A stretch of DNA of 64,000 nt from Chloroflexota bacterium (GTDB lineage: Bacteria > Chloroflexota > Ktedonobacteria > Ktedonobacterales > Ktedonobacteraceae): NCBI GenBank assembly GCA_005881495.1, contig VBHI01000226.1, positions 1 through 64,000 on the forward strand, read 5' to 3'. Positions 36,055 through 46,154 of the stretch are shown one piece after another. Numbering within the stretch: position 1 is the stretch's first letter; the number at the start of each line of letters is the position of its first letter. Under the pieces are notes generated by a model. The model was not told the DNA's origin and made no database searches. It saw only the letters and a list, made by a program, of their open reading frames with translations. The position numbers and the translations under genes are program-made.

Positions 36055-37320
36055 CTAGAAAGATACAATCGAGGTCCCCATAGAAGGGCGTAGGACTTTT
36101 GGGATAATTACCGTTCCATCTGCTTGTTGATACATCTCTAAAATCGCAGCCATGGTTCGCCCAACGGCTAATCCTGATGCATTCAACGTGTGTACATACT
36201 CAACGTGAGCACCCCTTGTAGGCCGATATTTGATATTGGCGCGCTGCGCCTGAAAGGCTTCACAGTTGCTCACCGAAGAGACCTCTACATAACGACTCTG
36301 ACCAGGCATCCAGACTTCCAAATCAAACGTCTTTGCGGCGGCGAAGGGTAAGTTGGGAGCACTCAGTGCTATGACACGATAGGGTAGCTCCAAACCGCGC
36401 AAGACAGCTTCCGCATGTCCCAACATCTGATCCAATGCGGCATATGAATCCTGGGGTGCGACGATTTGAAAAAGCTCAACTTTGTTGAACTGGTGGAGGC
36501 GCAACAAGCCGCGTGTCTGCCGCGAAGCTGAACCGCCTTCGCGCCGAAAAGCGGTAGTCCAGGCAACATAACGAAGTGGAAGGGTACCTGGCGGCAATAT
36601 CGAATCACTGTGCATTCCAACGAGGGGAACTTCAGCAGTAGGATTGAGATAGAGCTCATCTTCGGTACATTCATATGCTTGATCTTCAAATTTCGGCAAT
36701 TGGCCTGCCCCAAGCATTATCGAGCGTTTGACAAGATATGGAGGCATGATTTCGATATAGCCATGTTCACGCGTATGCAAATCGAGCATAAACGAGATCA
36801 GGGCGCGTTCAAGCCGCGCACCAGCACCTTTCAAGGTGACAAATCGGCTTCCTGCGATCTTTGTCCCTGTTTCGAAATTAATAATGCCCAGACGTTCGCC
36901 AAGGTCCCAATGAGCCAGCGCTTCGAAACCCAGAGGAACTGGTTCTCCCCAACGTTTCAGTTCATCATCTCCATATTCATTATCACCGTCCCTGACGCTC
37001 TGGTGAGGAATATTTGGTAAGCTGAGAAGAAATGGTTGAAGACGCGTGTCGATATCGACAATTTGTAGCTCAAGCTGACGTATATCCTGTGTAATGGCCC
37101 TGATTTGCCTGCTCAGTTCGGGGCGCCGCTCAATAGGAACTGTTTTTACTGTCTCTTTGAGCGGTTTCAAGGTATTATAAAGACCATCGCAGCGCGTCAC
37201 GAGTCCGCGCTTCTGTTCAGCCAGGCGGAGTAGTTCGTCGATATTTTGAGTGTGACGACGTCGATACAGCCCCTCCCGGACGACCTGGGGATTTTGGCGA
37301 ATAAAATCAAGGCTTAACAT
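36055..37320 (-). CDS. serS: Seryl-tRNA synthetase
   Basis: Class II aminoacyl-tRNA synthetase charging tRNA-Ser. An N-terminal tRNA-binding coiled coil covers residues 1-110 (DFIRQNPQVVREGL start). Motif 1 lies near LERALISFMLDLHTREHGYIEI, motif 2 at FRREGGSASRQTRGLLRLHQFNKVE, and motif 3 at ASGLAVGRTMAAILEMYQQ. Length 421 is typical. The ATG at 37320 begins MLSLDFIRQNP; a GTG two codons earlier is possible. It is read toward the adjacent tRNA-Ser gene and divergently from the receiver gene. Confidence 0.97.
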   Translation of the reverse strand: MLSLDFIRQNPQVVREGLYRRRHTQNIDELLRLAEQKRGLVTRCDGLYNTLKPLKETVKTVPIERRPELSRQIRAITQDIRQLELQIVDIDTRLQPFLLSLPNIPHQSVRDGDNEYGDDELKRWGEPVPLGFEALAHWDLGERLGIINFETGTKIAGSRFVTLKGAGARLERALISFMLDLHTREHGYIEIMPPYLVKRSIMLGAGQLPKFEDQAYECTEDELYLNPTAEVPLVGMHSDSILPPGTLPLRYVAWTTAFRREGGSASRQTRGLLRLHQFNKVELFQIVAPQDSYAALDQMLGHAEAVLRGLELPYRVIALSAPNLPFAAAKTFDLEVWMPGQSRYVEVSSVSNCEAFQAQRANIKYRPTRGAHVEYVHTLNASGLAVGRTMAAILEMYQQADGTVIIPKVLRPSMGTSIVSF

Positions 37321-37407
37321 GAGCACAGTATAGCATACCTCGGCTGCATTTCTTCTTCGTTGTCATTGGCGATAGCCTACATTGATAAACGGGCAATCGC
37401 TGACTCG

Positions 37408-37437
37408 TTGACGATTATACCAAATATCCCGTATAAT
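37408..37437 (+). promoter_or_regulatory. Promoter for the receiver-domain gene
   Basis: TTGACG (37408-37413), an 18-base spacer and a perfect TATAAT (37432-37437), 47 bases before the ATG at 37485. It lies in the divergent serS/receiver gap; on the minus strand a TATAAT at 37419-37414 overlaps it. Confidence 0.65.
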
Positions 37438-37484
37438 GCAGCTAACAAATTTTATAGAACTATTCCTAGCAGGAAACAAACAAG

Positions 37485-37880
37485 ATGAGAATTGGACTAC
37501 TCGAAGACAATACCGCAATCCACGAATATATTACGACAGCGCTAGAGCTAGCGGGCCATACAGTTTTCACCCATACTGTCGGTATGTCGCTCTTAAACGA
37601 ACTCTTCGCTGATACTGGTAGTCACTCCCCTTTGCCGTATGAACTGGTGATTGTTGATCTATTACTACCAGGTACTCTGTCTGGTTTAGCGGTGATCAAT
37701 TCCATACGACAAACCATTCCCCCTGAAACCCTCCCCATTATTGTTGTATCAGCAGCGAGCCAGAAGCAACTTCTGCAGATTCGCGAGCGCTTTTCCGACG
37801 TTCAGGTGCTACAAAAACCATTTCCAATGAAAAAGCTCCTACAGCTTATCGAAGCAAGCAAGGTTAGCGATACGATCTGA
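37485..37880 (+). CDS. Single-domain response regulator
   Basis: A 131-residue OmpR/PatA-like receiver: LLEDNTAIHEYI at the start supplies the acidic pocket, Asp of VIVDLLLPG is the phospho-acceptor, VVSAASQ has the Ser/Thr switch, and QKPFPM has the conserved Lys. No output domain follows; the stop is 18 bases before the IS element. The 10-base target duplication sits in its 3' flank, so the insertion did not cut the gene. Confidence 0.88.
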   Translation: MRIGLLEDNTAIHEYITTALELAGHTVFTHTVGMSLLNELFADTGSHSPLPYELVIVDLLLPGTLSGLAVINSIRQTIPPETLPIIVVSAASQKQLLQIRERFSDVQVLQKPFPMKKLLQLIEASKVSDTI

Positions 37881-37897
37881 GCCCTACCTCCCATCTT

Positions 37898-39374
37898 CAG
37901 GGCTTATGCGTTCTAAAAAAGAGAGCAAGACAAGACTTGCAAAGCAGCTTCGGGATGAATACTGTGGTAGCGCATGCGAGCAGCAATGGTAGAAAAACCA
38001 GCACGGCGGAGCAAGCTGACGACGGTATTGCGCAAAGCGGCCATGATTTTAGGTCCATTGTCTGTATGAAGGGTACTTTGATCTTCTCTCATAGTCACAT
38101 CTTTGACGTAATGTAAGCGATTTTCAATGGTCCAATGTCCCCGCTTGAGTTTGAGTAAGCGCTCAGGGATGGCGATCGCGGCAGGCAGGCTGCTTACCCC
38201 ATAATGGACGGCCTCATGCCATTGGCCATTGGATCGCCATCGACGACGGATCTCAAAGACTTGTTCCAACCCCGGCCAGTCGGAGTAGCCTTGGAGTTCC
38301 GAAGAGACGCGAATGCTTCGGAACTCCAAACGTCCATGTGCCTGGTCTTTGGTTTGAGCGTGTTGTTCCGGTAAGCGGAAGATCCCCTCCCCTGCTCGTT
38401 TTGCCGGAGAGAGGGGGGCAAAGAGCAAACGCAGATCTTCAAACAGCTGAGGCTGATTCCCCTTCACCAGAAACAGCTAATCCCCTCCTGCTCGCCGAAG
38501 CGCAGAGCACCAACATCTCTGGCAATAGAAGGCATCTCCCGTCAGTATCTTCCCTTCCCAGTCGATGTGCGCAATCAGGCGGGAAGCCACCGCCAGTTCG
38601 CTCCGCTGTTTCTTGTCTTCCTGCTCCTGCTTCTCTTTTTCCTCGGTCGGCTCGCTTTGCTGTGTTTTGGTTCTTCCCTTCTTCCTGTTTTGCTTGTCTG
38701 CCGGCTCGCTCTTCGCTTCTGGTTCTCTCGACGCGCTCTTGGTTTGCGTATCTGGTCGCTCAACATGCCCTTGGGTGAGGACTATCCCCGTCTCCTGTGC
38801 GACCATACTGACGGCATGCACGGGATAGCTCGCTTCCTCTTCAAACTTCAATCGCCCTCTTTGCGCTTTTCCATCAATGGCCAGTGCACATGCTCCCCTT
38901 TGCTCCTGGTCTTGCTTCAACATTGGCAGAAAAATACTCCGAAAAGCCGCTTCTACCTCTTCAGCACTCACTCTCCGAAAGAGCCGTTGAATGGTGCTTT
39001 GATGGGGCGTTACTCCCTTCTGAAATCCTAGCGCCTTTTTTACCTCCTCACTTTGTGCCCCTCCCCACTGGGCTATGGCCAGTTCCGACACATGATTGGA
39101 GAGCAGTGCCGCCAACGCTCATAACAAGATGGATGTGAGAGTAACCGTTGCCCTTGTTTTCTCCGGGGATCTTTCACCTGCTCACAGGCACTCTGCCAAT
39201 CAATTGGCCCTGGATGGGCCTTCGCTATTCCTTTTAGACAATCTACGACCGACTCTGTATACTGCATCTACCTCTTCTTTCTGGACGGATCGGTTTTTGT
39301 TTAGAACTCCATCCTACCAGAGAAGAGGGAGTTTGTCTCCCTTTCTTGGCCTTTTTTAGAACGCATAAGCCCTG
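37898..39374 (-). mobile_element. ISAs1-family insertion sequence (degenerate), 1,477 bp
   Basis: Ends are perfect 23-base inverted repeats: CAGGGCTTATGCGTTCTAAA... at 37898-37920 and its complement at 39352-39374. The element is flanked by an exact 10-base direct repeat CTCCCATCTT (37888-37897 and 39375-39384), as expected for an ISAs1-type insertion. It carries one transposase gene on the minus strand that has an in-frame stop and a frameshift. The intact ends and target duplication suggest a fairly recent arrival; the copy itself cannot make full transposase, though it could be moved by a partner copy. Confidence 0.93.
37913..39267 (-). pseudogene. ISAs1-family DDE transposase, interrupted
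   Basis: Three pieces in order. Piece 1 (39267 to about 39125): GPIDWQSACEQVKDPRRKQG, the family N-terminal helper region; the frame is lost near 39125. Piece 2 (39115-38477): MAALLSNHVSELAIAQWGG, VTPHQSTIQRLFRRV, the first catalytic Asp in LAIDGKAQRG, then a long Glu/Lys/Gln-rich hydrophilic insert (about 55 residues) and the second catalytic Asp in LTGDAFYCQR. It ends at a TAG at 38477-38479 that stands where the family has Tyr (GGDYLFLVK). Piece 3 (38476-37913) continues in the same frame: KGNQPQLFEDL, HGRLEFRSI, and RGHWTIENRLHYVKDVTMRED with the catalytic Glu. The stop is a simple substitution and the N-terminal break is an indel. Confidence 0.9.
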
Positions 39375-39459
39375 CTCCCATCTTCAATAATCATTGCATG
39401 TCAGGTGGATTTGAGGTAAACTATTACACGGTTAATGAGCATGTGAAAAGCATAGGAAC

Positions 39460-39921
39460 ATGATAACGGTCGTTAAACTGAATCCACGTGGGGAAACAAA
39501 GATACAGTACCAGGGTGAAGTGATCAAACGGCTATCTCATGGTTTGATTATTCAAGCGTACTGGTCACACCCAACAAAGAATCTTGGGTACGCCAGTTTT
39601 GAACCGGGCGACCGGTTTATTGAGTACTATTACTCCAACCGGTGGTATAACATCTTTGATATTGCCAGCGCGCAAGGCGCCAGGAAAGGCTGGTACTGCA
39701 ATATCGCTGAACCAGCCATTCTTATTGATGATCGTATTGAACAGGTTGATTTGCTCCTGGATGTGTGGGTTAGCCCTACTGGGGAGACCCTTATCCTTGA
39801 TGAAGATGAGTTTGCTACTGATACCACACTCAATGCAGGGCAACGAAAGGGAGCAAAACAGGGATTACAAGAACTTCTAAAGATGATCGCAGATCATCAG
39901 GAACCATTTTCGACGTTGTGA
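39460..39921 (+). CDS. DUF402-domain protein
   Basis: A 153-residue protein with the DUF402 core: a beta-rich start (KIQYQGEVIKRLSHG), FEPGDRFIEYYYSNRWYNIFDI, GWYCNIAEPAIL, and the acidic LDVWVSPTGETLILDEDEF motif followed by helices. In related proteins this fold is a nucleotide-phosphate phosphatase or an RNase-linked domain; the Asp/Glu cluster at DEDEF fits a metal site. The ribosome site before the ATG is weak. It is 75 bases past the IS target duplication, so its own promoter may lie in between or be supplied by the IS. Confidence 0.8.
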   Translation: MITVVKLNPRGETKIQYQGEVIKRLSHGLIIQAYWSHPTKNLGYASFEPGDRFIEYYYSNRWYNIFDIASAQGARKGWYCNIAEPAILIDDRIEQVDLLLDVWVSPTGETLILDEDEFATDTTLNAGQRKGAKQGLQELLKMIADHQEPFSTL

Positions 39922-39994
39922 CATAGAGGCTTGTTTAGTATGTTGAAAAAACACTGTGTAGAAGCCACAGAGGACTTCAGAAGGACATATCTTG

Positions 39995-40432
39995 ATGGAA
40001 AAAAGAGGCGCCAGGCTGTTCCAACAGGAGATTGGTACCAGTGAAACCGGTTGGAACATTGTGGAGCTAGAGGCTCGCAGACAACTTCGCCAGAAGGTAA
40101 ACGCACTCATAAGACTCTGTAACGATTCTACGCTTACCACTAGTGAAATGCATCATCATTTGCTCCTCAGCGTGGCAGAGTTTGGTAACCAACTTGCTGC
40201 GCAGCTTGTGCGTTCGCTTCAAAGCGATGATCAACAAAAACGTCAGAATGTCGTCTGGCTACTCACTCTACTAAACGGTACAGAAACTATCCCTCTACTC
40301 CAGCATATGTCTCGCAATGAGCGGCTACCCCGCCGTGTCCGGCTCTCAGCATCACTGGCGCTGGCTGGCATGGGAGCGACGGACGAAAGTACAGGGACCT
40401 ACCCGCGCGCACGCTTTTACGCTATTGGTTGA
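39995..40432 (+). CDS. Helical HEAT-repeat-like protein
   Basis: A 145-residue protein with no clear family. The last 80 residues form pairs of helices like HEAT repeats (QKRQNVVWLLTLLNGTETIP, LPRRVRLSASLALAGMG). The ATG at 39995 is chosen over a TTG one codon earlier; AAGGA lies about 11 bases upstream. Its 3' end overlaps the convergent DUF429 gene by 16 bases. Confidence 0.6.
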   Translation: MEKRGARLFQQEIGTSETGWNIVELEARRQLRQKVNALIRLCNDSTLTTSEMHHHLLLSVAEFGNQLAAQLVRSLQSDDQQKRQNVVWLLTLLNGTETIPLLQHMSRNERLPRRVRLSASLALAGMGATDESTGTYPRARFYAIG

Positions 40433-41271
40433 TCAGATGGAAGATAGTGCAATAGGGCCGGATCAACGATCCACCCTTCCCCTCTATTCGACTTTGGCGG
40501 AATGCCATAGTCATTGTTGCGCCGGGTGTATGCCCAGGCAGCCTGCAAAGCGCAGAGTAGAGCGTCGAGGTTATCACCCTTGGAGTCTTGTATACAAGCT
40601 TCAGCAAGCAAATCAGGCAGTTCAATGGTTACGCCATACTGATTTGAGAATGCAGGTAAGCACAAACCATAGACAATGTCGTGACGCGCCGTGGCTTTCT
40701 CTGATGTCTGCTTGTTACTCTCATCACTCTTGTAGCTGCGTTTGCCGATTAACTTGCGCATAAGCAGAGCAGGATACCCTTCAACCACTATCCTGTCGTC
40801 ATTCGTTGGATGACATGGGAGAATGCACACCCCTGCTGCAAGCAGGCGAGGGGCACCCTGAAAAAACATTTTCCCTACGGGCACCCTCTGTAACATCATA
40901 GGGCTACATGCGCCTGCGCACCTATCCGTTACTCTTACATGGTGTTTATCACCTGGCGGTCTGCTCGCACAATACTGAATCAGCGTTCGCTCAAACTGAG
41001 TTTTACCCATTGATGATAGAGGATAGATGTAGTCCTCCCAGGTTGAGGGCCAGCCAAGATTGGTGAGTAGTTTTTGTGGGAGACCAAATGGAAAGTCGAG
41101 AGCAGCTACCCAGGGGCCTGGCAGTTGTAAAAATGACTCAAACGCAGCAAAACTATCGATTTTGAGTATCTCGTTCACCCGCAAGAGATTATCATTCAAC
41201 TCACATACAGCAGCAGTGATAGGTTTCTTCGGGCCTGGCGCACTGGTAAAGTCAAGACCAAATATCTTCAT
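40417..41271 (-). CDS. DUF429-family protein (RNase H-like fold)
   Basis: A 284-residue protein. The MKIFGLDFTSAPGPKKP start holds the first conserved Asp of the DUF429 fold, WVAALDFPFGLPQ the second, and RVTDRCAGACSPM and DRIVVEGYPALLMRKLIG are family segments. The C-terminal Asp is in DSKGDNLDALLCALQAAWA. The arrangement of acidic residues suggests an RNase H-like nuclease or hydrolase of unknown substrate. It converges on the HEAT-like gene with a 16-base overlap. Confidence 0.85.
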   Translation of the reverse strand: MKIFGLDFTSAPGPKKPITAAVCELNDNLLRVNEILKIDSFAAFESFLQLPGPWVAALDFPFGLPQKLLTNLGWPSTWEDYIYPLSSMGKTQFERTLIQYCASRPPGDKHHVRVTDRCAGACSPMMLQRVPVGKMFFQGAPRLLAAGVCILPCHPTNDDRIVVEGYPALLMRKLIGKRSYKSDESNKQTSEKATARHDIVYGLCLPAFSNQYGVTIELPDLLAEACIQDSKGDNLDALLCALQAAWAYTRRNNDYGIPPKSNRGEGWIVDPALLHYLPSDQPIA

Positions 41272-41327
41272 GAGTAGGTTTGCCTGTTGACGCTATGCCG
41301 GTAACCTGGCACTGAGCGCCCTCTAGT

Positions 41328-41903
41328 TTACAGCTGGGCCATCACGTTTTTACTGATAGCCCTCAATGTCGCAAAAACGCCTTTGCCATTTGAGGCGATG
41401 GCCTCGTAACTGGGAACGCGGCGGCGATTGAGATAGCGTTCGAGCACGTTTACGGGGAGTGCTGATGGCACATCGCGTTTATTCCACTGCATGATGAAGG
41501 GGAAATTCCCGAGGTCTTTACCGATACGGCGCATATTGATCTCAAGTTCAGCAATGCTCTGCACATTTTCTTCAAACTTTTCGGCCTGGGAATCCACAAC
41601 AAAGACAATACCGTCAGCGCCATTCAGTACAGCCAAACGTGTGCGCTCGTAGAGAATCTGGCCAGGAACGGTGTAGAGATGGAAGCGCGTACGAAATCCG
41701 TGAACGGCGCCGATATCCAGGGGAAGAAAGTCAAAGAAGAGGGTACGTTCAGTTTCCGTAGCAATCGAGAGCATATCGCCGCGAGCATTTGGATGAATAC
41801 TTTTAAAAACGTATTGTAAATTTGTCGTCTTACCACAATAACCAATGCCATAATAGACGATCTTACAGTGGATCTCGTGGGTAGCAATATTGATGAGCGC
41901 CAT
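41328..41903 (-). CDS. MglA-like small Ras-type GTPase
   Basis: A 191-residue GTPase of the MglA/ARF-like group. G1 is in KIVYYGIGYCGKTTN, G3 is YTVPGQ (the MglA form with Thr in place of Asp), and G4 is NKRD. The MglA-type DSQAEKFEENVQSI segment follows. In Myxococcus and Thermus, MglA marks the leading cell pole and its GTP cycle is set by roadblock protein MglB. Start ATG 41903 has AGAGG about 11 bases upstream; the frame starts at 41915 (GTG) but adds only four residues. It is the last gene of the roadblock-roadblock-MglA operon, 14 bases after its neighbour. Confidence 0.93.
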   Translation of the reverse strand: MALINIATHEIHCKIVYYGIGYCGKTTNLQYVFKSIHPNARGDMLSIATETERTLFFDFLPLDIGAVHGFRTRFHLYTVPGQILYERTRLAVLNGADGIVFVVDSQAEKFEENVQSIAELEINMRRIGKDLGNFPFIMQWNKRDVPSALPVNVLERYLNRRRVPSYEAIASNGKGVFATLRAISKNVMAQL

Positions 41904-41917
41904 GAATGCTAGCACCT

Positions 41918-42412
41918 CTAATCGCGGAAGAGCAGATCTATGGTATCTTCGACGGAAGAGCGAAACTGTACGTTGATAACCGAGGATTTTGTGCGCGATG
42001 TATCGGCTCGCACCCGCTCAAGTATGCGTCCCATTTCATCCGAAGCTTTTTTCGAAAGCACTTTGACCAAACCAATATGAGTGAGTTTATCAAAAACAAT
42101 GACCAGCAGCCATTGTTCTTCGACCATTGTCGTAAATATATTTTCTTTCACGCCTTGTTGGAAAATAGTACGAAAGTCTTTTTCTCCCAGGAGCTCAGCA
42201 ATATGACGAGAGGAAGAAAATGCGCCAGCCAACAACGCACCTAAGGAGGTGGCATTACGCCGTACGCCTGTGCCTTGAGTCGCGATGACCTGCCCGCTTT
42301 TGTCAATCAACATAACAGAAGTTGCATTGGTGTCATTCATTAGTTTATTTAATGCAGTTGAGATAAAAGCAAGTTCACGATCTGAAATGACAAGATTGGT
42401 CAGTTGTTCCAT
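41918..42412 (-). CDS. Roadblock/LC7-domain protein
   Basis: A 164-residue protein with a roadblock/LC7 domain at residues 10-125: ELAFISTALNKLMNDTNATS, VMLIDKSGQVIATQG, SLGALLAGAFSSSRHIAELLG. It likely regulates or binds the neighbouring MglA. An extra helical tail with VRADTSRTKSSV lies at the C terminus. It starts 44 bases after the other roadblock gene's stop. Confidence 0.88.
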   Translation of the reverse strand: MEQLTNLVISDRELAFISTALNKLMNDTNATSVMLIDKSGQVIATQGTGVRRNATSLGALLAGAFSSSRHIAELLGEKDFRTIFQQGVKENIFTTMVEEQWLLVIVFDKLTHIGLVKVLSKKASDEMGRILERVRADTSRTKSSVINVQFRSSVEDTIDLLFRD

Positions 42413-42456
42413 CTACGGGCCGCCCTCCGTACACGCTCAATGTTCATGTAACAATG

Positions 42457-42822
42457 TTACGCTATGTCTAGAGCTTCAAGAATTTCATTACGACTCGTTT
42501 TGATTAAGTGGCGCACGCGAGCAATATTTGAGGCATTATCTGAAAGTGTGACCAGGAGAGCGAAGTCACCCAAAGGATCAACACTTACCAGTCCATTTTC
42601 ATATTCCATGAGCACGCCTATTACAGAACCTCGCGAGATTTCCAGTCCCAACGCCTCAGCTGTACTCAAGCCGGTGGTCATGATAGCCCCGACCGCCTCC
42701 ATATCGTCTTTGCCGTCACGAGTTAATCCTTCTATCATTAAACCGTCACGACCCACCAGGATGGCTTGCCACACGCCAGGAATCGATAAAAAGCGGCTAA
42801 GTGTCTGTTTAAGATCAACCAT
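42457..42822 (-). CDS. MglB-like roadblock/LC7-domain protein
   Basis: A 121-residue, single-domain roadblock/LC7 protein: the start helix LKQTLSRFLSIPGVWQAILVGRDGLMIEG, DDMEAVGAIMTTGLSTAEALG and LLVTLSDNASNIARVRHLI. The compact size matches MglB-type regulators. It heads the three-gene operon with the second roadblock gene and MglA. GGAGGGAAG lies just upstream of the ATG. Confidence 0.9.
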   Translation of the reverse strand: MVDLKQTLSRFLSIPGVWQAILVGRDGLMIEGLTRDGKDDMEAVGAIMTTGLSTAEALGLEISRGSVIGVLMEYENGLVSVDPLGDFALLVTLSDNASNIARVRHLIKTSRNEILEALDIA

Positions 42823-43025
42823 TCTTCCCTCCGCAATCGACGGGCTCTACAGTCTATATTTTGGATAACCCAGCATAAATCACCGTTATTCTAACTGATG
42901 TGTTGCTAAGTAGCAACCACATGAGACATCTTGGCTAATACCGTAGAGCAAACATCCCGCATGAGCATGGATGACACGCTAGAATACAATGATCGAGTCA
43001 TATCCTGGACCTCTATGGTGGGTCC

Positions 43026-44297
43026 CTACAAAAGAAAACGTAGAGCAAACACAATATATGCGCGTGCAGCCAGGATAACTTCAGCGACATCGACGTGTTC
43101 ATCAGGCTTATGTGCGACGCGAACATCACCAGGGCCAAAAAGTATGGCTGGAATGCCCCCATTGACTAGCAGGCGCAGATCGGAGCCATAGGGTGCACCC
43201 TCCAATTCAGGTTTATGGCCTGTGAGATCAAACATGCTTTGCTGGCAAAGCGTAATCAGTGGATGATCTAGAGGTATCTCGGCTGATTCGAACTGGCCTC
43301 CACTCCACTTGATCTCCAAAGGATGGTCACGTAACCAGGGGTCGGCTTCTGCCAGGTTCGCCAGGGTGCACTCGAACTGATGACGCACGGCATCGCTTGA
43401 TTCACCCATTGCCACACCAATACGCCCCTCAAAGATCAGTTCTTCAGGGACTGAAGAAGACCAGTTGCCAGCATGTACCCGTCCAATGTTGAGGGGATAT
43501 GGCAAGGGCAGTTTCCCGAGTAGCGGATGCTCTACCTCGCTATTTCTTTCTCGCTCCAATTGTAGCAGCGTTCGATGAATATCCAGATACTTTTCTACGG
43601 CACTGACCCCTTCAAGGCGAACACAGGCATGGGCTGATTTTCCATGTACACGCACTGCGAATGTTAGCGCCCCGGCCTGAGCAGGAATGAGTTGTAATTG
43701 TGTTGGCTCGCATACAATAGCCGCGTCTCCACTGTGGCCACGTAAGAGGCTGGCGAATGTACCCAGGCCGCCATCCTCTTCTCCAATGACGCTCTGTACC
43801 ATTAACGAGCCTTTGATAGGGAAATCTGAGTCTCTCATAGCTTTGACGGCATAGAGGGCAGCCAGCAAACCGCTCTTCATATCACAAGCGCCACGCCCAT
43901 AGATGCGGCCATCCACAAGTTCAGCTCCCCAGGGATCGTGATACCAATTGGCATGGTCTCCCTCGGGCACAACATCGATGTGCCCATTAAAAACCAGCCT
44001 CTTCCCAGTCAGGATATGTGCCTCGCTCTGCCAGGTACCTACCAGTCCAACAGCTTCGTTATCACTCCGATCCACCTCCATCCCAGGAAATCGTGGGTGT
44101 TTCTGCAGTTCCGCAACATCAATGGTCCAGAGGTCCACATCGAGACCGATCCGTTGCATGTGCTGTGCCAGCCAGTTTTGTGCTACACTCTCCTGACCAG
44201 TGATACTTGGAATACGCGCCAGGTCGCGAAAAGCCCCGATTAGCCCCTGTTCATCCAGCACTGAGAGGACATTTTGCTCCATCAGAGAAAGAGGCAT
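43026..44297 (-). CDS. M20-family deacylase (ArgE/DapE-like)
   Basis: A 423-residue zinc peptidase/deacylase. The metal ligands are in FNGHIDVVPEGD (His and catalytic Asp), GRGACDMKSGL (bridging Asp), GEEDGG (catalytic Glu pair) and the C-terminal HKPDEHVD. The dimerisation domain lies at about 205-320. It resembles the ArgE/DapE group that removes acyl groups from amino acids; no arginine or lysine pathway genes are adjacent. Its start is 6 bases after guaB's stop, with GGGGTGAG as ribosome site overlapping that stop, so it is co-translated with guaB. Confidence 0.92.
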   Translation of the reverse strand: MPLSLMEQNVLSVLDEQGLIGAFRDLARIPSITGQESVAQNWLAQHMQRIGLDVDLWTIDVAELQKHPRFPGMEVDRSDNEAVGLVGTWQSEAHILTGKRLVFNGHIDVVPEGDHANWYHDPWGAELVDGRIYGRGACDMKSGLLAALYAVKAMRDSDFPIKGSLMVQSVIGEEDGGLGTFASLLRGHSGDAAIVCEPTQLQLIPAQAGALTFAVRVHGKSAHACVRLEGVSAVEKYLDIHRTLLQLERERNSEVEHPLLGKLPLPYPLNIGRVHAGNWSSSVPEELIFEGRIGVAMGESSDAVRHQFECTLANLAEADPWLRDHPLEIKWSGGQFESAEIPLDHPLITLCQQSMFDLTGHKPELEGAPYGSDLRLLVNGGIPAILFGPGDVRVAHKPDEHVDVAEVILAARAYIVFALRFLL

Positions 44298-44303
44298 AGC
44301 TTC

Positions 44304-45873
<1,570 letters not shown>

Positions 45874-46154
45874 CTCACACCATGATAAAATGATATGAAT
45901 GTATCAATGCTACAGAAAGAGTGCATAATAAGTTTTTTTTGTAGTGTAGCACCTGAGATTGTGCAACGTCAAATGGAAGTGTACCAGCTTAGGAACATTT
46001 TACCTGACGGAATATGCCTACTTGACGCTAATAGAAGCTAAATGGTATCGTTGTAACATCCTCAAATGTAACCAGAGAGCAATACACGAGATCAGAGAAA
46101 TCACTATATAAGGAAAAGGTGGTACCTTCTAAGTACAACTTTTGGGAGCCTCTC

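Noticed and set aside
38477..38479. Recoded TAG (pyrrolysine or readthrough) in the transposase
   Set aside because: A single substitution at a conserved Tyr in an element that also has a frameshift is simpler.
38338..39138. Plus-strand ORFs in the IS region
   Set aside because: They are antisense shadows of the Glu/Lys-rich transposase insert.
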